Of a stretch of 64,000 nucleotides of DNA, positions 53,018 through 63,388 are shown one piece after another. The number at the start of each line of letters is the position of its first letter. Within the stretch, counting starts at the first letter, position 1. The notes beneath the pieces were generated by a model. That model worked only from the letters and a program-made list of their open reading frames with translations, was not told where the DNA came from and did no database searches. The stretch is from Prolixibacteraceae bacterium (GTDB lineage: Bacteria > Bacteroidota > Bacteroidia > Bacteroidales > Prolixibacteraceae). The stretch covers positions 1 through 64,000 of the forward strand of contig JAFLKN010000013.1 of NCBI GenBank assembly GCA_019163175.1, given 5' to 3'. The position numbers and the translations under genes are program-made.

Positions 53018-53461
53018 TTAAAGTTTTACAAGATCTTCAAAACCAGTCATATCACCCAAAATTCCGGCAATGGTTGTTTCCTGATAAAACTGATACAACT
53101 GGGCACGAATTGGGCCGAAACGGGAATGCACCGGACAAGGTTTTTCATTTTGCTCGTGGGTTGAACAGGGTTGAAGTCCAATCAGGCAATTTTTGAAAAA
53201 ATCTTCGCCATCGACAATACGAACGATTTCGTAAAGCGAAATTTCGTTTGTTTTTCTTCCCAGTCCAAAACCTCCGTTTGGTCCTTTGGTCGAAACCAGA
53301 ATTTTTTGTTTTACCAGGTTCTGAAGAATTTTTCCTAAAAATGGGGTAGGGATGGCCAAATCAGAAGAAATTTTCTTTATTCCGATTTTTGTTCCGTCAG
53401 AAGAAAATTTACCAAGATAAATGAGCGCCCTTACAGCATATTTACACGTATTGGATAGCAT
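53018..53461 (-). CDS. Rrf2 family transcriptional regulator
   Basis: 147-aa regulator with a winged helix (KYAVRALIYLGKF, ISSDLAIPTPFLGKILQNLVKQKIL, TKGPNGGFGLGR). Three cysteines in the C-terminal region (NCLIGLQPCSTHEQNEKPCPVH, C-x6-C-x9-C) are positioned as in Fe-S or redox-sensing Rrf2 members. It may sense iron-sulfur or redox status. Downstream of the LutB-like gene by 5 nt, in the same operon, so probably its regulator. Confidence 0.9.
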   Translation of the reverse strand: MLSNTCKYAVRALIYLGKFSSDGTKIGIKKISSDLAIPTPFLGKILQNLVKQKILVSTKGPNGGFGLGRKTNEISLYEIVRIVDGEDFFKNCLIGLQPCSTHEQNEKPCPVHSRFGPIRAQLYQFYQETTIAGILGDMTGFEDLVKL

Positions 53462-53466
53462 AGATT

Positions 53467-54837
53467 TTATTTTTTATTGGTCCATTGTTGGCTAAATGAT
53501 TGATCGGCTAGTTTTGGTACTTGTTTTTTATCTCCCAAAGCACTAGCACCTAACAAAGCAAAAGTATTTTTTGTTTTTCCTCCCACAAAATCGAGTCTGT
53601 CCCTTTTTGAAAAGGCAAATTCATATCCTTTCATTCCGGTATTCCATATAAAACCTCCGGAACCAGCCCTAACTGCATCGCGTCTGTTAATAAGCAACAT
53701 ATGATGAAGCGGAATTTTAACTGGACAAACTTCGGTACATTTTCCGCACACAGAACAGGCCGAACTCAGGTGGTTATATTCTTTAAGGCCTTTGAAAAAT
53801 GGCGTAATTACCGAACCGATTGGGCCACTGTATGTCGCATCGTAAGTATAACCGCCAATATTCCTGTATACCGGACAGGCATTAAGACAAGCACCACAGC
53901 GGATGCACTTCAAGGCCTCATATTGATCGTCATTCTGGTAAAGTTCCGAACGTTTGTTATCGAGCAGGATTACAAACATTTTCTCCGGTCCATCTGTCTC
54001 ATTCGATTTTTTAGGACCTGTTATAAGTGAATTGTAAACCGATATTTGCTGGCCGGTTCCATGAGCGGCGAGTATTGGCCACATTAAACCCAAATCCTGC
54101 ATTCGCGGAATCACTTTTTCTATTCCGGCAATTACAATATGAATTTTCGGAAAAGATACCGACATCAGGGCGTTTCCTTCATTTTCGGTAAGGCATATCC
54201 CACCAACATCGGCCACCAGAAAATTTGCTCCGGTAATTCCAACGTCAGCAGAAGTAAATTTGGAACGTAGTTTTTTACGAACCCAATCGGTCAGATATTC
54301 AGGAGAACTTCCTTCGGGAGTATTGTATTTTTCAGTAAAAAGCTCGGCAATATCGTGACGCGATTTATGCATGCATGGAGTTACAATATGATATGGCTTT
54401 TCACCAGCCAATTGCACAATGTATTCGCCCAGATCTGTCTCAAGCGATTCAACTCCAATTTCTTCCAAATGATCATTCAAATCAATTTCCTCGGTAGTCA
54501 TCGACTTACTTTTGACCACCGTTTTTGAATCATTTTCAATTAGTATTTTCTTTATTTCAGCGATCGCTTCATCGGTATCTTCAGCCCATACCACCGATGC
54601 TCCATTGGCTGTTATGTTCTTTTCAAATTGCAGCAAATAGTCGTATAAATTATTAATTGCCTGAGATTTAACATACGATGCACGGGCTTTTGCCAAATCA
54701 AGATTGGAATACCGTTTCATACCACGATCAACTGCCGCATCGTATTTCGAGATGTTGAATTTGATCGTTGCCCGATGTTTCAGATCGAAAGCAATTTCTT
54801 CTGATTTTTTTAGAAATATGTCCTTTTGTTGAGACAT
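53467..54837 (-). CDS. LutB/LldF-like iron-sulfur protein
   Basis: 456-aa protein of the lactate-utilisation Fe-S family. Residues about 65-300 are a LUD-type domain (VVKSKSMTTEEIDLNDHLE, GITGANFLVADVGGICLTENEG, LPAAHGTGQQ-like segment ILAAHGTGQQISVYN). Two [4Fe-4S] ferredoxin motifs follow: CIRCGACLNACPVYR and CSVCGKCTEVCPVKIP. In LutABC systems it works with LutA and LutC to oxidise L-lactate; neither is adjacent, so function could be electron transfer of another kind. Between rpiB (3 nt) and the Rrf2 regulator (5 nt). Confidence 0.9.
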   Translation of the reverse strand: MSQQKDIFLKKSEEIAFDLKHRATIKFNISKYDAAVDRGMKRYSNLDLAKARASYVKSQAINNLYDYLLQFEKNITANGASVVWAEDTDEAIAEIKKILIENDSKTVVKSKSMTTEEIDLNDHLEEIGVESLETDLGEYIVQLAGEKPYHIVTPCMHKSRHDIAELFTEKYNTPEGSSPEYLTDWVRKKLRSKFTSADVGITGANFLVADVGGICLTENEGNALMSVSFPKIHIVIAGIEKVIPRMQDLGLMWPILAAHGTGQQISVYNSLITGPKKSNETDGPEKMFVILLDNKRSELYQNDDQYEALKCIRCGACLNACPVYRNIGGYTYDATYSGPIGSVITPFFKGLKEYNHLSSACSVCGKCTEVCPVKIPLHHMLLINRRDAVRAGSGGFIWNTGMKGYEFAFSKRDRLDFVGGKTKNTFALLGASALGDKKQVPKLADQSFSQQWTNKK

Positions 54838-54840
54838 TTT

Positions 54841-55278
54841 TTAGACCGGTATTTTATTAATCCTGTTTATATGTCGGCCACCTTCAAAACCTGTTGCCAA
54901 AAAGATTTTTACTATTTCAATTGCCTGTTCATCAGTAATATATCGCGCAGGAAGTGCACAAATATTGGCATCGTTATGCAAACGGGCCAATTCCGCAATT
55001 TCTGGTAACCAACAAATTGCTGAGCGTATTCCCTGATGTTTATTTGCCGTCATGTTAATACCGTTTCCGCTGCCACAAAGTGTAATTCCTTCGTCGAATT
55101 CACCTTTACTGACAGCATCAGCCAACGGATGTGCAAAATCAGGATAATCGCTGCTTTCAGCAGAAAATGCTCCAAAATCTTTGTATTCAATGCCTTGTTC
55201 CTGAAGATATTTCAGAACAGCTTGTTTTCTTTCAAATCCAGCATGATCACTAGCTACAGCAATTTTCATATTTTTCAT
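54841..55278 (-). CDS. rpiB: Ribose-5-phosphate isomerase B
   Basis: 145-aa enzyme interconverting ribose-5-phosphate and ribulose-5-phosphate. RpiB/LacAB family signatures: KIAVASDHAGFERKQ, TLCGSGNGINMTANKHQGIRSA with the catalytic Cys in LCGSGNG. The conserved reading would start at MKIAVASD (ATG at 55269); the ATG at 55278 adds three residues and is equally good. It heads the rpiB-LutB-like-Rrf2 group on the minus strand. Confidence 0.95.
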   Translation of the reverse strand: MKNMKIAVASDHAGFERKQAVLKYLQEQGIEYKDFGAFSAESSDYPDFAHPLADAVSKGEFDEGITLCGSGNGINMTANKHQGIRSAICWLPEIAELARLHNDANICALPARYITDEQAIEIVKIFLATGFEGGRHINRINKIPV

Positions 55279-55447
55279 AACTCTTCGAATATTTTTAATA
55301 CAAAATCAATGTTTTGTCAGAGTTTAATTCGCACAACAAATGTTTTTACCTGCACTATTCAGAAATACTATTCAAGGAGAACTCTTCCTTATCAAACAAA
55401 AGTGGCATATTTGTTTCAAAAATAATACTAAATAGTATTTTATTCGT

Positions 55448-56920
55448 CTAAAGCTTCAATAAACTTTGAATATCCTTTTTTTCAGCAAAATATACAAGCC
55501 CCAGAAAAGTAATAAATAAACTGATATTCAATGCATAATGCATTATTGAGGACGAAAATTGCACCCATACAGAAAGATAGTAAAACCCAACTGCAACACC
55601 AATATACATCAGAATTCGCTTCAGTTCGTATTCAACTTTGTAGTATTTCTGCCCTACCACATAAGAGATAATGGTCATTATTACAAAACAAACCAACACA
55701 CCATAAGCCGATCCCATATATCCCATTACCGGAATAAGTATCACATTGGCAGCAATGGTTAAAACTGCACCTATTCCGGCAATCCAGGCACCCATCCAGG
55801 TTTTGTCTGACAGTTTATACCAAAGCGAAAGATTAAAGTAAATACCCATAAACAAATTGGCCATTAAAACCGATGGCACTACTTGTAGTCCAGAATGATA
55901 TTCGGCACCAATAATAATTTTAAAAACATCGATAAATAGCGTAATTCCTAAAAATATAAGGAGTCCGAAAATGACAAAATACTTCATCACCTGGGCGTAA
56001 ATCAGTCGCGAATCGCTGTTCTTTTGATGGCTAAAAAAGAAGGGTTCAAATGAATACCGGAAGGCCTGAATAAACATATTCATTAAGATAGCCAGCTTGT
56101 AATTCGCTCCATAAATACCAAGCTGTTCCATCGGTTTTTGACTGGCAGGAACAAGCTCCGGAATCAATATTTTATCAATATTTTGATTCACCATTCCAAA
56201 AATTCCAACCAATAAAATAGGGAAGGAGTACCAAAACATTTCGCGGAAAAGTCCCCAATCAAAAACCGGTTTTATTTTTCGAATTTCAGGAATAAGCATG
56301 ATTAACGTGATAATCGATGCAAATAGATTCGAAATAAACACATATCCAACGCCAAAATCAGCCTGATAAATAAACCTGATAAAACTATCAGGATTGGATT
56401 TAAGAATGTATGGGCAAATCGTAAGAAAAAAGATATTGAAGAAAATATTGAAAAAAATGTTGACCATTTTCAGTATAGCAAACCTGACAGGTTTCCCTTC
56501 GAGGCGCAAATTGGCAAACGGAATAGCTGTTGCTGCGTCAAGTGCCACAATTACAGCAAGTAATTTGATATATTGTTCGCTGTTTGTATAGTCAAGAAAA
56601 CGAGCAAAATTTCCGGAGAAGATAAATGCGATTAGTACAAAAAGCAACGAACTTCCAAATAACGAAAATGCACTAGTAGAATAAATTCTTTCTTTTTGAT
56701 CGCTTTTATTGGCAAAGCGGAAAAAACCTGTTTCCATGCCAAAAGTTAGGATGACCAATAAAAAGGCAATATACGAATACAGGTTGGTTACCACGCCATA
56801 CTCTTCAGGAAGAAAAATCCGCGAATAATATGGAACCAGCCACCAGTTAAGGAAACGCCCAATAATACTGCTCATGCCATAAATAGCAGTTTCGCCAGCC
56901 AATTTTTTTAATGCTCCCAC
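55448..56920 (-). CDS. Polysaccharide flippase (Wzx/MATE-like)
   Basis: 490-aa inner-membrane protein with about 12-14 hydrophobic helices, of the oligosaccharide flippase family that moves undecaprenyl-linked glycans across the membrane. N-terminus KKLAGETAIYGMSSIIGRFLNWWLVPYY, typical of the family; GMETGFFRFANKSDQKE loop. The start is GTG at 56920. TATCTTTG at 56945-56938 (minus) is a good -7 box just upstream. No other glycan-assembly genes are nearby, so the transported glycan is unknown. Confidence 0.9.
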   Translation of the reverse strand: MGALKKLAGETAIYGMSSIIGRFLNWWLVPYYSRIFLPEEYGVVTNLYSYIAFLLVILTFGMETGFFRFANKSDQKERIYSTSAFSLFGSSLLFVLIAFIFSGNFARFLDYTNSEQYIKLLAVIVALDAATAIPFANLRLEGKPVRFAILKMVNIFFNIFFNIFFLTICPYILKSNPDSFIRFIYQADFGVGYVFISNLFASIITLIMLIPEIRKIKPVFDWGLFREMFWYSFPILLVGIFGMVNQNIDKILIPELVPASQKPMEQLGIYGANYKLAILMNMFIQAFRYSFEPFFFSHQKNSDSRLIYAQVMKYFVIFGLLIFLGITLFIDVFKIIIGAEYHSGLQVVPSVLMANLFMGIYFNLSLWYKLSDKTWMGAWIAGIGAVLTIAANVILIPVMGYMGSAYGVLVCFVIMTIISYVVGQKYYKVEYELKRILMYIGVAVGFYYLSVWVQFSSSIMHYALNISLFITFLGLVYFAEKKDIQSLLKL

Positions 56921-57039
56921 AATTTTAAAATTTTAGCCAAAGATACAAACCTATTCTTTTGGCTAACTGCAAAAATGAGGTTGAAAGCCAATTTGTTTTA
57001 TATTTGAAGCCTGTTTATAAACGTACTCAAATTCACAAA

Positions 57040-58110
57040 ATGAATTTCAAACTATTCGCCGCATTTATAGTTTTAGCAATATTTATCAGCTCATTTTCAT
57101 GTTCAAATAAATTGAACCGTTCACGAAAGCCAGCTGTTCTAATTACCGTTGAATCTGTTCATAAAAAGATTATTTATGGTGATGACATTAACGTTAGTAT
57201 AGCCGTTAAACTGAAAGATGGTGAACTAAAGGAAACTAAAATATTTGTCGATTCTGTTTTGATCAACAGTAGTACAAATGCTGAATTTACTTCCTACCTG
57301 AAAAAATTTAAGAGTCTCGGTAAACATACCTTGAAGGCTGTAGCTGTAAAGACCGATGGGGTAGAGGGTGTTTATTTTAAGACTTTTGAAGTTTTATCAG
57401 ACATCACACCGGAGCAATACGGATATGAGGTAGTTGAATCATATCCTCATAACGAGACTTTTTTTACTGAAGGATTGGAAATTCACAACGGTTATATTTA
57501 TGAAAGTACTGGTGAAAACGCTAAATCTGCCATTTACAAAACCAACCTCAAATCTGGAAAGATACTTCAATCAGTAAAACTTGCCGATCAGTATTTTGGT
57601 GAGGGAATTACTATTTTCAATAATCATATTTTCCAACTAACATATAAAACAAAACTAGGCTTTGTTTACGAACTTGAAAATATGGTACTGGTTGATAGTT
57701 TCCATTTTGAATCGACTGAAGGCTGGGGAATGACCCACAACGAAAAGAGCCTGATAATGAGTGATGGTACAAATGTGTTAACCTTTATTGATCCAACAAC
57801 CTACAAAACGGTTAAAAAAATACAGGTTTATGATACTAATGAACCAGTATTGTCTATCAATGAATTAGAATATTTTGACGGTTATATTTATGCAAATATC
57901 TGGGGAACAAATCTGATTGTAAAAATTGATCCGGAAACAGGAAAGGCAATTGCAAAAATTGATCTCAGTGGAATTCTTACGATGGTTAACACGAATAAAC
58001 AAGTTGATGTGCTTAATGGAATAGCCATAGATCCGGTAACAAAAAAGATATACGTTACCGGCAAATTTTATCCGAAACTATTCGAAATAAAGCTTGTTAA
58101 AAAAGGGTAG
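57040..58110 (+). CDS. Glutaminyl-peptide cyclotransferase, lipoprotein
   Basis: 356-aa exported enzyme that forms N-terminal pyroglutamate from glutamine. Lipobox FSC (Cys about 21). Residues about 30-130 form an Ig-like domain; the catalytic part (about 135-356) is a five-bladed beta-propeller of the plant/bacterial glutamine cyclotransferase type: [101 protein letters not shown]. The ATG at 57040 starts the signal; the frame is open upstream to a TTG at 56959. T9SS substrates often have N-terminal pyroglutamate, a plausible target. Its 3' end overlaps ruvB by 14 bp. Confidence 0.93.
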   Translation: MNFKLFAAFIVLAIFISSFSCSNKLNRSRKPAVLITVESVHKKIIYGDDINVSIAVKLKDGELKETKIFVDSVLINSSTNAEFTSYLKKFKSLGKHTLKAVAVKTDGVEGVYFKTFEVLSDITPEQYGYEVVESYPHNETFFTEGLEIHNGYIYESTGENAKSAIYKTNLKSGKILQSVKLADQYFGEGITIFNNHIFQLTYKTKLGFVYELENMVLVDSFHFESTEGWGMTHNEKSLIMSDGTNVLTFIDPTTYKTVKKIQVYDTNEPVLSINELEYFDGYIYANIWGTNLIVKIDPETGKAIAKIDLSGILTMVNTNKQVDVLNGIAIDPVTKKIYVTGKFYPKLFEIKLVKKG

Positions 58111-59119
58111 GGGAGTCGCCGTAATGTATTTTTCCCAAATGTTTGTAAGCTAACTCAGTAACTTCCCTTCCACGGGGAGTTCGTTTCATAAATCCTTCCT
58201 TTATCAGAAATGGTTCATAAACTTCCTCTATTGTTCCTGAGTCCTCTCCAACTGCAGTTGCAATAGTAGAAACGCCAACTGGCCCACCTTTAAATTTGTC
58301 GATTATGGTTGTCAAAATTTTATTATCCATTTCATCAAGTCCAAATTTATCTATATTCAGAGCATCAAGAGAATACAAAGTAATTTCTAGGTCAATCTGA
58401 CCATTTCCTTTTACTTGGGCAAAATCACGAACACGACGTAACAAGGCATTCACAATACGGGGAGTTCCACGGCTCCGTGTTGCAATTTCAACTGCAGCCT
58501 GATCATCAATCTTTACATTCAGTATAAAAGCCGAACGTTTCACAATTTTAGTAAGTATATCAACATCGTAGTATTCCAGATGCGATTTGATACCGAAACG
58601 AGCCCTTAGAGGGCTTGTTAATAATCCAGAGCGCGTTGTAGCTCCAATTAAAGTAAAAGGGTTTAATTCGAGCTGTATGGAACGTGCACTAGGACCTTTA
58701 TCAATCATGATATCGATTTTATAGTCTTCCATTGCAGAATACAGGTATTCTTCCACTATAGGACTTAACCGATGAATTTCATCGATAAACAAAACCGCAT
58801 TAGGTTCCAGGTTAGTTAATAATCCAGCAAGATCTCCGGGTTTATCTAAAACAGGGCCAGACGTTAATTTTAGAGAAACACCGAGTTCGTTAGCGATAAT
58901 ATTTGAAAGTGTAGTTTTTCCAAGTCCAGGAGGGCCATGTAATAAAACATGATCAAGCGCTTCCCCACGCATTTTTGCAGCTTTGACAAATATTTTCAGA
59001 TTTTCAACAATTTTACTCTGACCACTGAAATCATCAAATTCCAAAGGGCGTAATTGTTTGTCAATTTCTTTTTCATTATCCGAAAAAGACTCATCTCTGA
59101 AATCGAAATGTTCGTTCAT
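58097..59119 (-). CDS. ruvB: Holliday junction helicase RuvB
   Basis: 340-aa AAA+ motor that drives branch migration with RuvA. Walker [20 protein letters not shown]; Walker [10 protein letters not shown]; sensor 1: [18 protein letters not shown]; arginine/sensor 2 region and C-terminal winged helix ([22 protein letters not shown]). Full length. Overlaps the convergent glutaminyl cyclase gene by 14 bp at the 3' end. A TACTTTTG sequence (59147-59140, minus) lies 20 nt upstream of the ATG and could be the -7 box. Confidence 0.97.
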   Translation of the reverse strand: MNEHFDFRDESFSDNEKEIDKQLRPLEFDDFSGQSKIVENLKIFVKAAKMRGEALDHVLLHGPPGLGKTTLSNIIANELGVSLKLTSGPVLDKPGDLAGLLTNLEPNAVLFIDEIHRLSPIVEEYLYSAMEDYKIDIMIDKGPSARSIQLELNPFTLIGATTRSGLLTSPLRARFGIKSHLEYYDVDILTKIVKRSAFILNVKIDDQAAVEIATRSRGTPRIVNALLRRVRDFAQVKGNGQIDLEITLYSLDALNIDKFGLDEMDNKILTTIIDKFKGGPVGVSTIATAVGEDSGTIEEVYEPFLIKEGFMKRTPRGREVTELAYKHLGKIHYGDSPTLF

Positions 59120-59188
59120 TTTTAGCTTTTAATCCAAGCCAAAAGTAAAAAAATAAAACTTGAAGTATTAAAATACAGAAAGGATAAA

Positions 59189-59587
59189 TCAGGAAGGAAT
59201 TTTTAGCTCATCAAAAATAGCCTTAAGCTTTTCTATATCAAACGGTTTAGTCATAAATTCATCCATTCCGAATGATATACATTTATCGCGATCGTTATCC
59301 ATGGTATTTGCAGTAAGCGCAATAATTGGAGTTCTTACTTTAAAATTATTCACATTTTCTATTTCCCTGATTTTAATAGTTGCTTCAATGCCATCCATTA
59401 CAGGCATCATTATATCCATTAAAATCACATCAAATTTTCTTTCAAGAAATAGCTCAATTGCTTCAACTCCATGATTGGCAATGGTTACCTCGTGATTGTA
59501 TTTTTTTAAACTGAACGTAACAATACGTTGATTTAAAAGATTATCCTCAACTAATAATATATTCAGTTTTTCAACCATACCATTCAT
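59189..59587 (-). CDS. Stand-alone response regulator receiver protein
   Basis: 132-aa CheY-like receiver with no output domain. Phosphorylation site in DVILMDIMMPVMDG, acidic pair LLVEDN, conserved Thr/Lys region IIALTANTM and FMTKPFD. Such proteins usually act downstream of hybrid histidine kinases. No kinase is adjacent. ATG at 59587 (MNGMVEKL) or 59578; a TTG at 59599 is less likely. Confidence 0.9.
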   Translation of the reverse strand: MNGMVEKLNILLVEDNLLNQRIVTFSLKKYNHEVTIANHGVEAIELFLERKFDVILMDIMMPVMDGIEATIKIREIENVNNFKVRTPIIALTANTMDNDRDKCISFGMDEFMTKPFDIEKLKAIFDELKIPS

Positions 59588-59599
59588 CTGTTCAAGCAA

Positions 59600-60101
59600 T
59601 ATTTATCTATTCTTAATTTAACCAAAAGGATACCCTAATACTCGGTTTTTTCTTTCTAAAATATTAATTCAATATTAGTATTATTATATTTTAAAATGAA
59701 ATTAAATAAGATGAATATTATTATGTCCTGTTAATAAGCTTGATATCTTTTATTTTTTTTGCTTGTTTTTAATTAAAACACAATTTTATTTTCTTTTTTT
59801 AACTTGTTATTAACAGGTCAATTATTTGATTTTAAAGATACTCTATTTTATAATAACAACTGTTAATTTTTTATTTTCTTAATAAATAACTGAGGCAAAT
59901 TTACGGTTTTTCTGTTTAAATCAAGACTAAATAGATTTGATTAAATCTTATTGCATGAACTGAAAAAAATACCTATTACAAATTTCAATGAATATCTTTG
60001 CCTTTATTTTTTGATTTTTACTTTGAATTTATAAACATCATTTGTGTTTTAATGTTTAAAACGTGAATATATAAGTGTTTAAAAATGAATTTATTATAAA
60101 G
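59600..60101. other. AT-rich intergenic region
   Basis: About 500 bp, very A/T-rich, no ORF or RNA gene recognised. It holds an exact inverted repeat CCTGTTAATAA (59727-59737) / TTATTAACAGG (59807-59817), 69 nt apart. It is the divergent promoter region between the response regulator and the DUF4175 gene. Confidence 0.55.
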
Positions 60102-63100
60102 ATGGATGAAAACTATAAACAGTTTGTTGATAAACTAAACTCCTACATAAGGAAGTTTTACTTTTATCGCTTATTAAGGGGTATTATACTCTTTATCCTT
60201 CTTTTATTGGTTTACTATAGTTGTATTTCTGCTTTGGAATACTTCAATTATTTTGATCCTAAAATTAAATTCATACTACTTGTTTTTACTTTTTTAATAA
60301 CAATTCTTATTTCATTTTATTTTTTAATTATACCTGGAATAAAGCTTCTTGGTATTGGAAAAAGGCTAAATTATTACGATGTATCTTCTCAACTTCAGAA
60401 AACATATCCTGAAATACAAGATAGACTCATCAATATTGTAGAATTAGCTAATGAACAAGTCTCTAATTATTCAAGTGATTTACAAAAGGCTAGTATAGAT
60501 CAAAAAATTGATGAATTAAAGATATTTAATTTCTCTGATGCTATTCGGTATAAGGATTTGAAAGTAGTGGTTTTTGTTTTACTAGGAGTACTGCTTCTAT
60601 TCTTAGCTATGTTTATAAGTATTCCTGATTTTTTTACAGAGAGTTCTGTACGCTTAATTCATTTTCAGCAGAAGTTTGAAAAACCAGCTCCATATACATT
60701 TGAACTACTAAATAATAATTTGGAAATTGTAACAGGCGAATCGGTTGAATTAAAATTGAAATGTAAGGGCAAGGAAATACCAGAAGTAATGTTTGTTGAT
60801 ATTAGTGGAAATCGTTTTTTAATGTCAAAAGAAACTGATGTATTTGTTTATAAGATTGAAAATATAAATAGTTCTGTTTCTGTTTATTTCACCGACAAAA
60901 AGTATGTTTCTAAAATTTATAAAGTAACAGTTTTAAATAAGCCTTTCATTTCTTCTTTTAGTGTTGAAATAATTCCTCCTTCATATACCAATATAGGTAG
61001 TGAAATATTGCAAAATATTGGTGATATGAAGGTAGTTGCAGGAACAACTGTAAAATGGGTTTTTAATACGGTAGATACTGATAGTTTATTTTTGTTTTTA
61101 AATGATAGTAGTAAAGTAATTGCAAAGCGAAATGAAAATTCATTTGAGCTGAATGACGTTATTCTTAGTGATTTTGATTACAGTGTATTTGTTAAAAATG
61201 CCAAACTGACAAATGAAAACACTTTAGTGTATAAAATTCAGACAATTGCTGATTTATATCCAGAAATTAAAGCTGTACAGGTTCGTGATTCAATGGATTT
61301 TAAAACTTTTCATTTTAAAGGAAATGTTGTTGATGATTTTGGTTTTAGTCAGCTTGATTTTAATATTAGTTTTGAAGGAAAAGATAGTGTATTTCATATT
61401 CCTTTTACACCATTTTTCCTAAATCAAGATTTTTATTATTCATTTAATTTTGAATCAGTTAGAAGTTTAGGAAAGTCTTTTAAATACTATTTTTCGGTAT
61501 CTGATAATGATATAATTAATCACTTTAAAAGGTCGATTAGCGAAACTTTTACTTTTACTTTTCCTGATTATCAGGAGATTCTTACTAAAGAAAATACTGA
61601 CTTCAATTCAATAGATGAATTGTTTAAGAAAAGTTCCAAACTCACTGAAGAAATCCAAAATGAATTTGAGAATTTCAAGATGAAACAAATTAATTCTGAG
61701 GTTTCTGAATGGGAAAAGTTTCAAACTGTGAAAGATATAATGAGTAAAAAAAATGAGTTGGAAAATATTTTGGAGCAGATAAGTAAGCAAAATAAGGATG
61801 CTAATAACTTCATGAATTCATTTTCTGAAGAGAAGCAAGATATATTAAAGAAGCAACAAGAAATTGAAAATTTGTTGAATGAAGTCTTCAGTGATGATTT
61901 AAAGAAACTTTTTGAAGAATTTAATGACTTGGCCAAGCAATTTGATTTGAAGAAATTTGATCAGTTATCGAAACAAATGGATTCTAAAATTGAAGATCTT
62001 TCGAAACAACTTGAAAAAAACATGCAGTTATTAAAGAAGATGAAGGTTGAACAGAAAGTCGAAAGAATTCTGGAGGAACTTAAAAAAATAAATAATTCAG
62101 AAAAATTGCAACTTGAAAAACTGGCTAAAAATCCGGATTTAAAACAGATAAATACAATTGAGAAGGAAAATTTATTGCTTTTGAAGAGTATTGAAAAGGA
62201 TTATTCTGAGACACTTGAGTTTAATAAGACACTTGCAAAACCAATGAATTTATTCAATTTTGATCGTGAGTTTTTAGAGATAACAAGCAATTATACAAAA
62301 GTAATTTCAGAATTAGAGAAGGGAAATAAACGGAAGTCTTCTTCAGCGATTGAAATCAATATAAAAAGCTTGGATCAACTCATTTTTGCTATTGACCAAA
62401 TGCTTAATAAAGACAAGAAAAAAGAGAATGAAGCTAATATTGAAGACTTAAAACAGATACTTGATAATCTGATTTTAGTTTCTTTCGACCAGGAAAAGAT
62501 TTTAAACAAGTTACTAGATGTTGATTTCAATAATCCGTTGATTAATGAAATTAAAGTCAAACAAAAGAATATAGCTTCTCAGGTTGTTTTTATAAAAGAT
62601 TCGTTATACGCGTTGTCAAAAAGAACACCAGAGATAAGTTCAATCATAAATAAGGAAGTATTGGCTTTGGAACAAAACATGGCCTCAACTTTTGATTTTC
62701 TTGAATCAGGAAATATCGGTGGGTCCAGAATGTATCAACAATATACTATAACGGCAGCTAATAATTTGGCTTTGTTTTTAAGTGAGGCTTTAGAGAATAT
62801 AAAGAAACAACAGAATAATAAAGGCGAGGGTGAAGAGGATTGTGATAAGCCCGGAAGCAAAGGGTCTAAACCTGGAATGAAAAAATTGAAAGATAGTCAA
62901 GGCTCCATAAAGGATCAGTTGCAAAAAATGATTGATCAGATGAAAAAGGGTGATATGGGTAAAATGAGTAAAAGTATCGGGCAGACCCTTGCTCAGCAGG
63001 AGATTATGCAACAATTGATAAGAGAAATGCTTAATGGAAATAATGTTGGATCAAAAGCTGGAGCGCAATTAAAGGCAGTTGATCAACTTTTGGAGCAAAC

Positions 63101-63386
63101 TCGAAAAGATTTGATTAATCGAAATATTACTTCAGAATTGGTTAATCGACAAAATTTGATTTTATCTAAATTACTCGAAGCGGAAAAGTCAGAAATTGAA
63201 CGCGATTTTGAAGAGAAAAGGGAGTCAAAAACAGCTATTGATATTAAGAAAGGAAACCCCGATGGATATTTCGAGTATAACAACGCGCTGAAGCATGAGA
63301 ATGAAATTATAAAGCGAAATAATTTTAAATTGAGATCTTTCTATGATCAAAAATACAATCAATTTCTAAATAAGATTAAAGATTAA
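60102..63386 (+). CDS. DUF4175 membrane protein with long coiled coil
   Basis: 1094-aa protein of the Bacteroidota DUF4175 type. Start at ATG 60102 (MDENYKQF); a GTG at 60075 would add nine residues. Transmembrane segments about 25-46, 57-80 and 153-175. An extracytoplasmic beta-rich part (about 200-480: YTFELLNNNLEIVTGESVELKLK) follows, then long lysine/glutamate coiled coils (about 500-850) and a Q/K-rich tail (GKMSKSIGQTLAQQEIMQQL). Codon use is markedly more AT-rich than upstream genes. It lies 2 nt before the ATPase gene; ybeY follows. Function unknown; an envelope-associated structural role is inferred. Confidence 0.85.
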   Translation: MDENYKQFVDKLNSYIRKFYFYRLLRGIILFILLLLVYYSCISALEYFNYFDPKIKFILLVFTFLITILISFYFLIIPGIKLLGIGKRLNYYDVSSQLQKTYPEIQDRLINIVELANEQVSNYSSDLQKASIDQKIDELKIFNFSDAIRYKDLKVVVFVLLGVLLLFLAMFISIPDFFTESSVRLIHFQQKFEKPAPYTFELLNNNLEIVTGESVELKLKCKGKEIPEVMFVDISGNRFLMSKETDVFVYKIENINSSVSVYFTDKKYVSKIYKVTVLNKPFISSFSVEIIPPSYTNIGSEILQNIGDMKVVAGTTVKWVFNTVDTDSLFLFLNDSSKVIAKRNENSFELNDVILSDFDYSVFVKNAKLTNENTLVYKIQTIADLYPEIKAVQVRDSMDFKTFHFKGNVVDDFGFSQLDFNISFEGKDSVFHIPFTPFFLNQDFYYSFNFESVRSLGKSFKYYFSVSDNDIINHFKRSISETFTFTFPDYQEILTKENTDFNSIDELFKKSSKLTEEIQNEFENFKMKQINSEVSEWEKFQTVKDIMSKKNELENILEQISKQNKDANNFMNSFSEEKQDILKKQQEIENLLNEVFSDDLKKLFEEFNDLAKQFDLKKFDQLSKQMDSKIEDLSKQLEKNMQLLKKMKVEQKVERILEELKKINNSEKLQLEKLAKNPDLKQINTIEKENLLLLKSIEKDYSETLEFNKTLAKPMNLFNFDREFLEITSNYTKVISELEKGNKRKSSSAIEINIKSLDQLIFAIDQMLNKDKKKENEANIEDLKQILDNLILVSFDQEKILNKLLDVDFNNPLINEIKVKQKNIASQVVFIKDSLYALSKRTPEISSIINKEVLALEQNMASTFDFLESGNIGGSRMYQQYTITAANNLALFLSEALENIKKQQNNKGEGEEDCDKPGSKGSKPGMKKLKDSQGSIKDQLQKMIDQMKKGDMGKMSKSIGQTLAQQEIMQQLIREMLNGNNVGSKAGAQLKAVDQLLEQTRKDLINRNITSELVNRQNLILSKLLEAEKSEIERDFEEKRESKTAIDIKKGNPDGYFEYNNALKHENEIIKRNNFKLRSFYDQKYNQFLNKIKD

Positions 63387-63388
63387 GT

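Noticed and set aside
59600-60074. AT-rich stretch considered as a replication origin
   Set aside because: No DnaA-box cluster, no dnaA or parAB nearby; simple AT-rich spacer.
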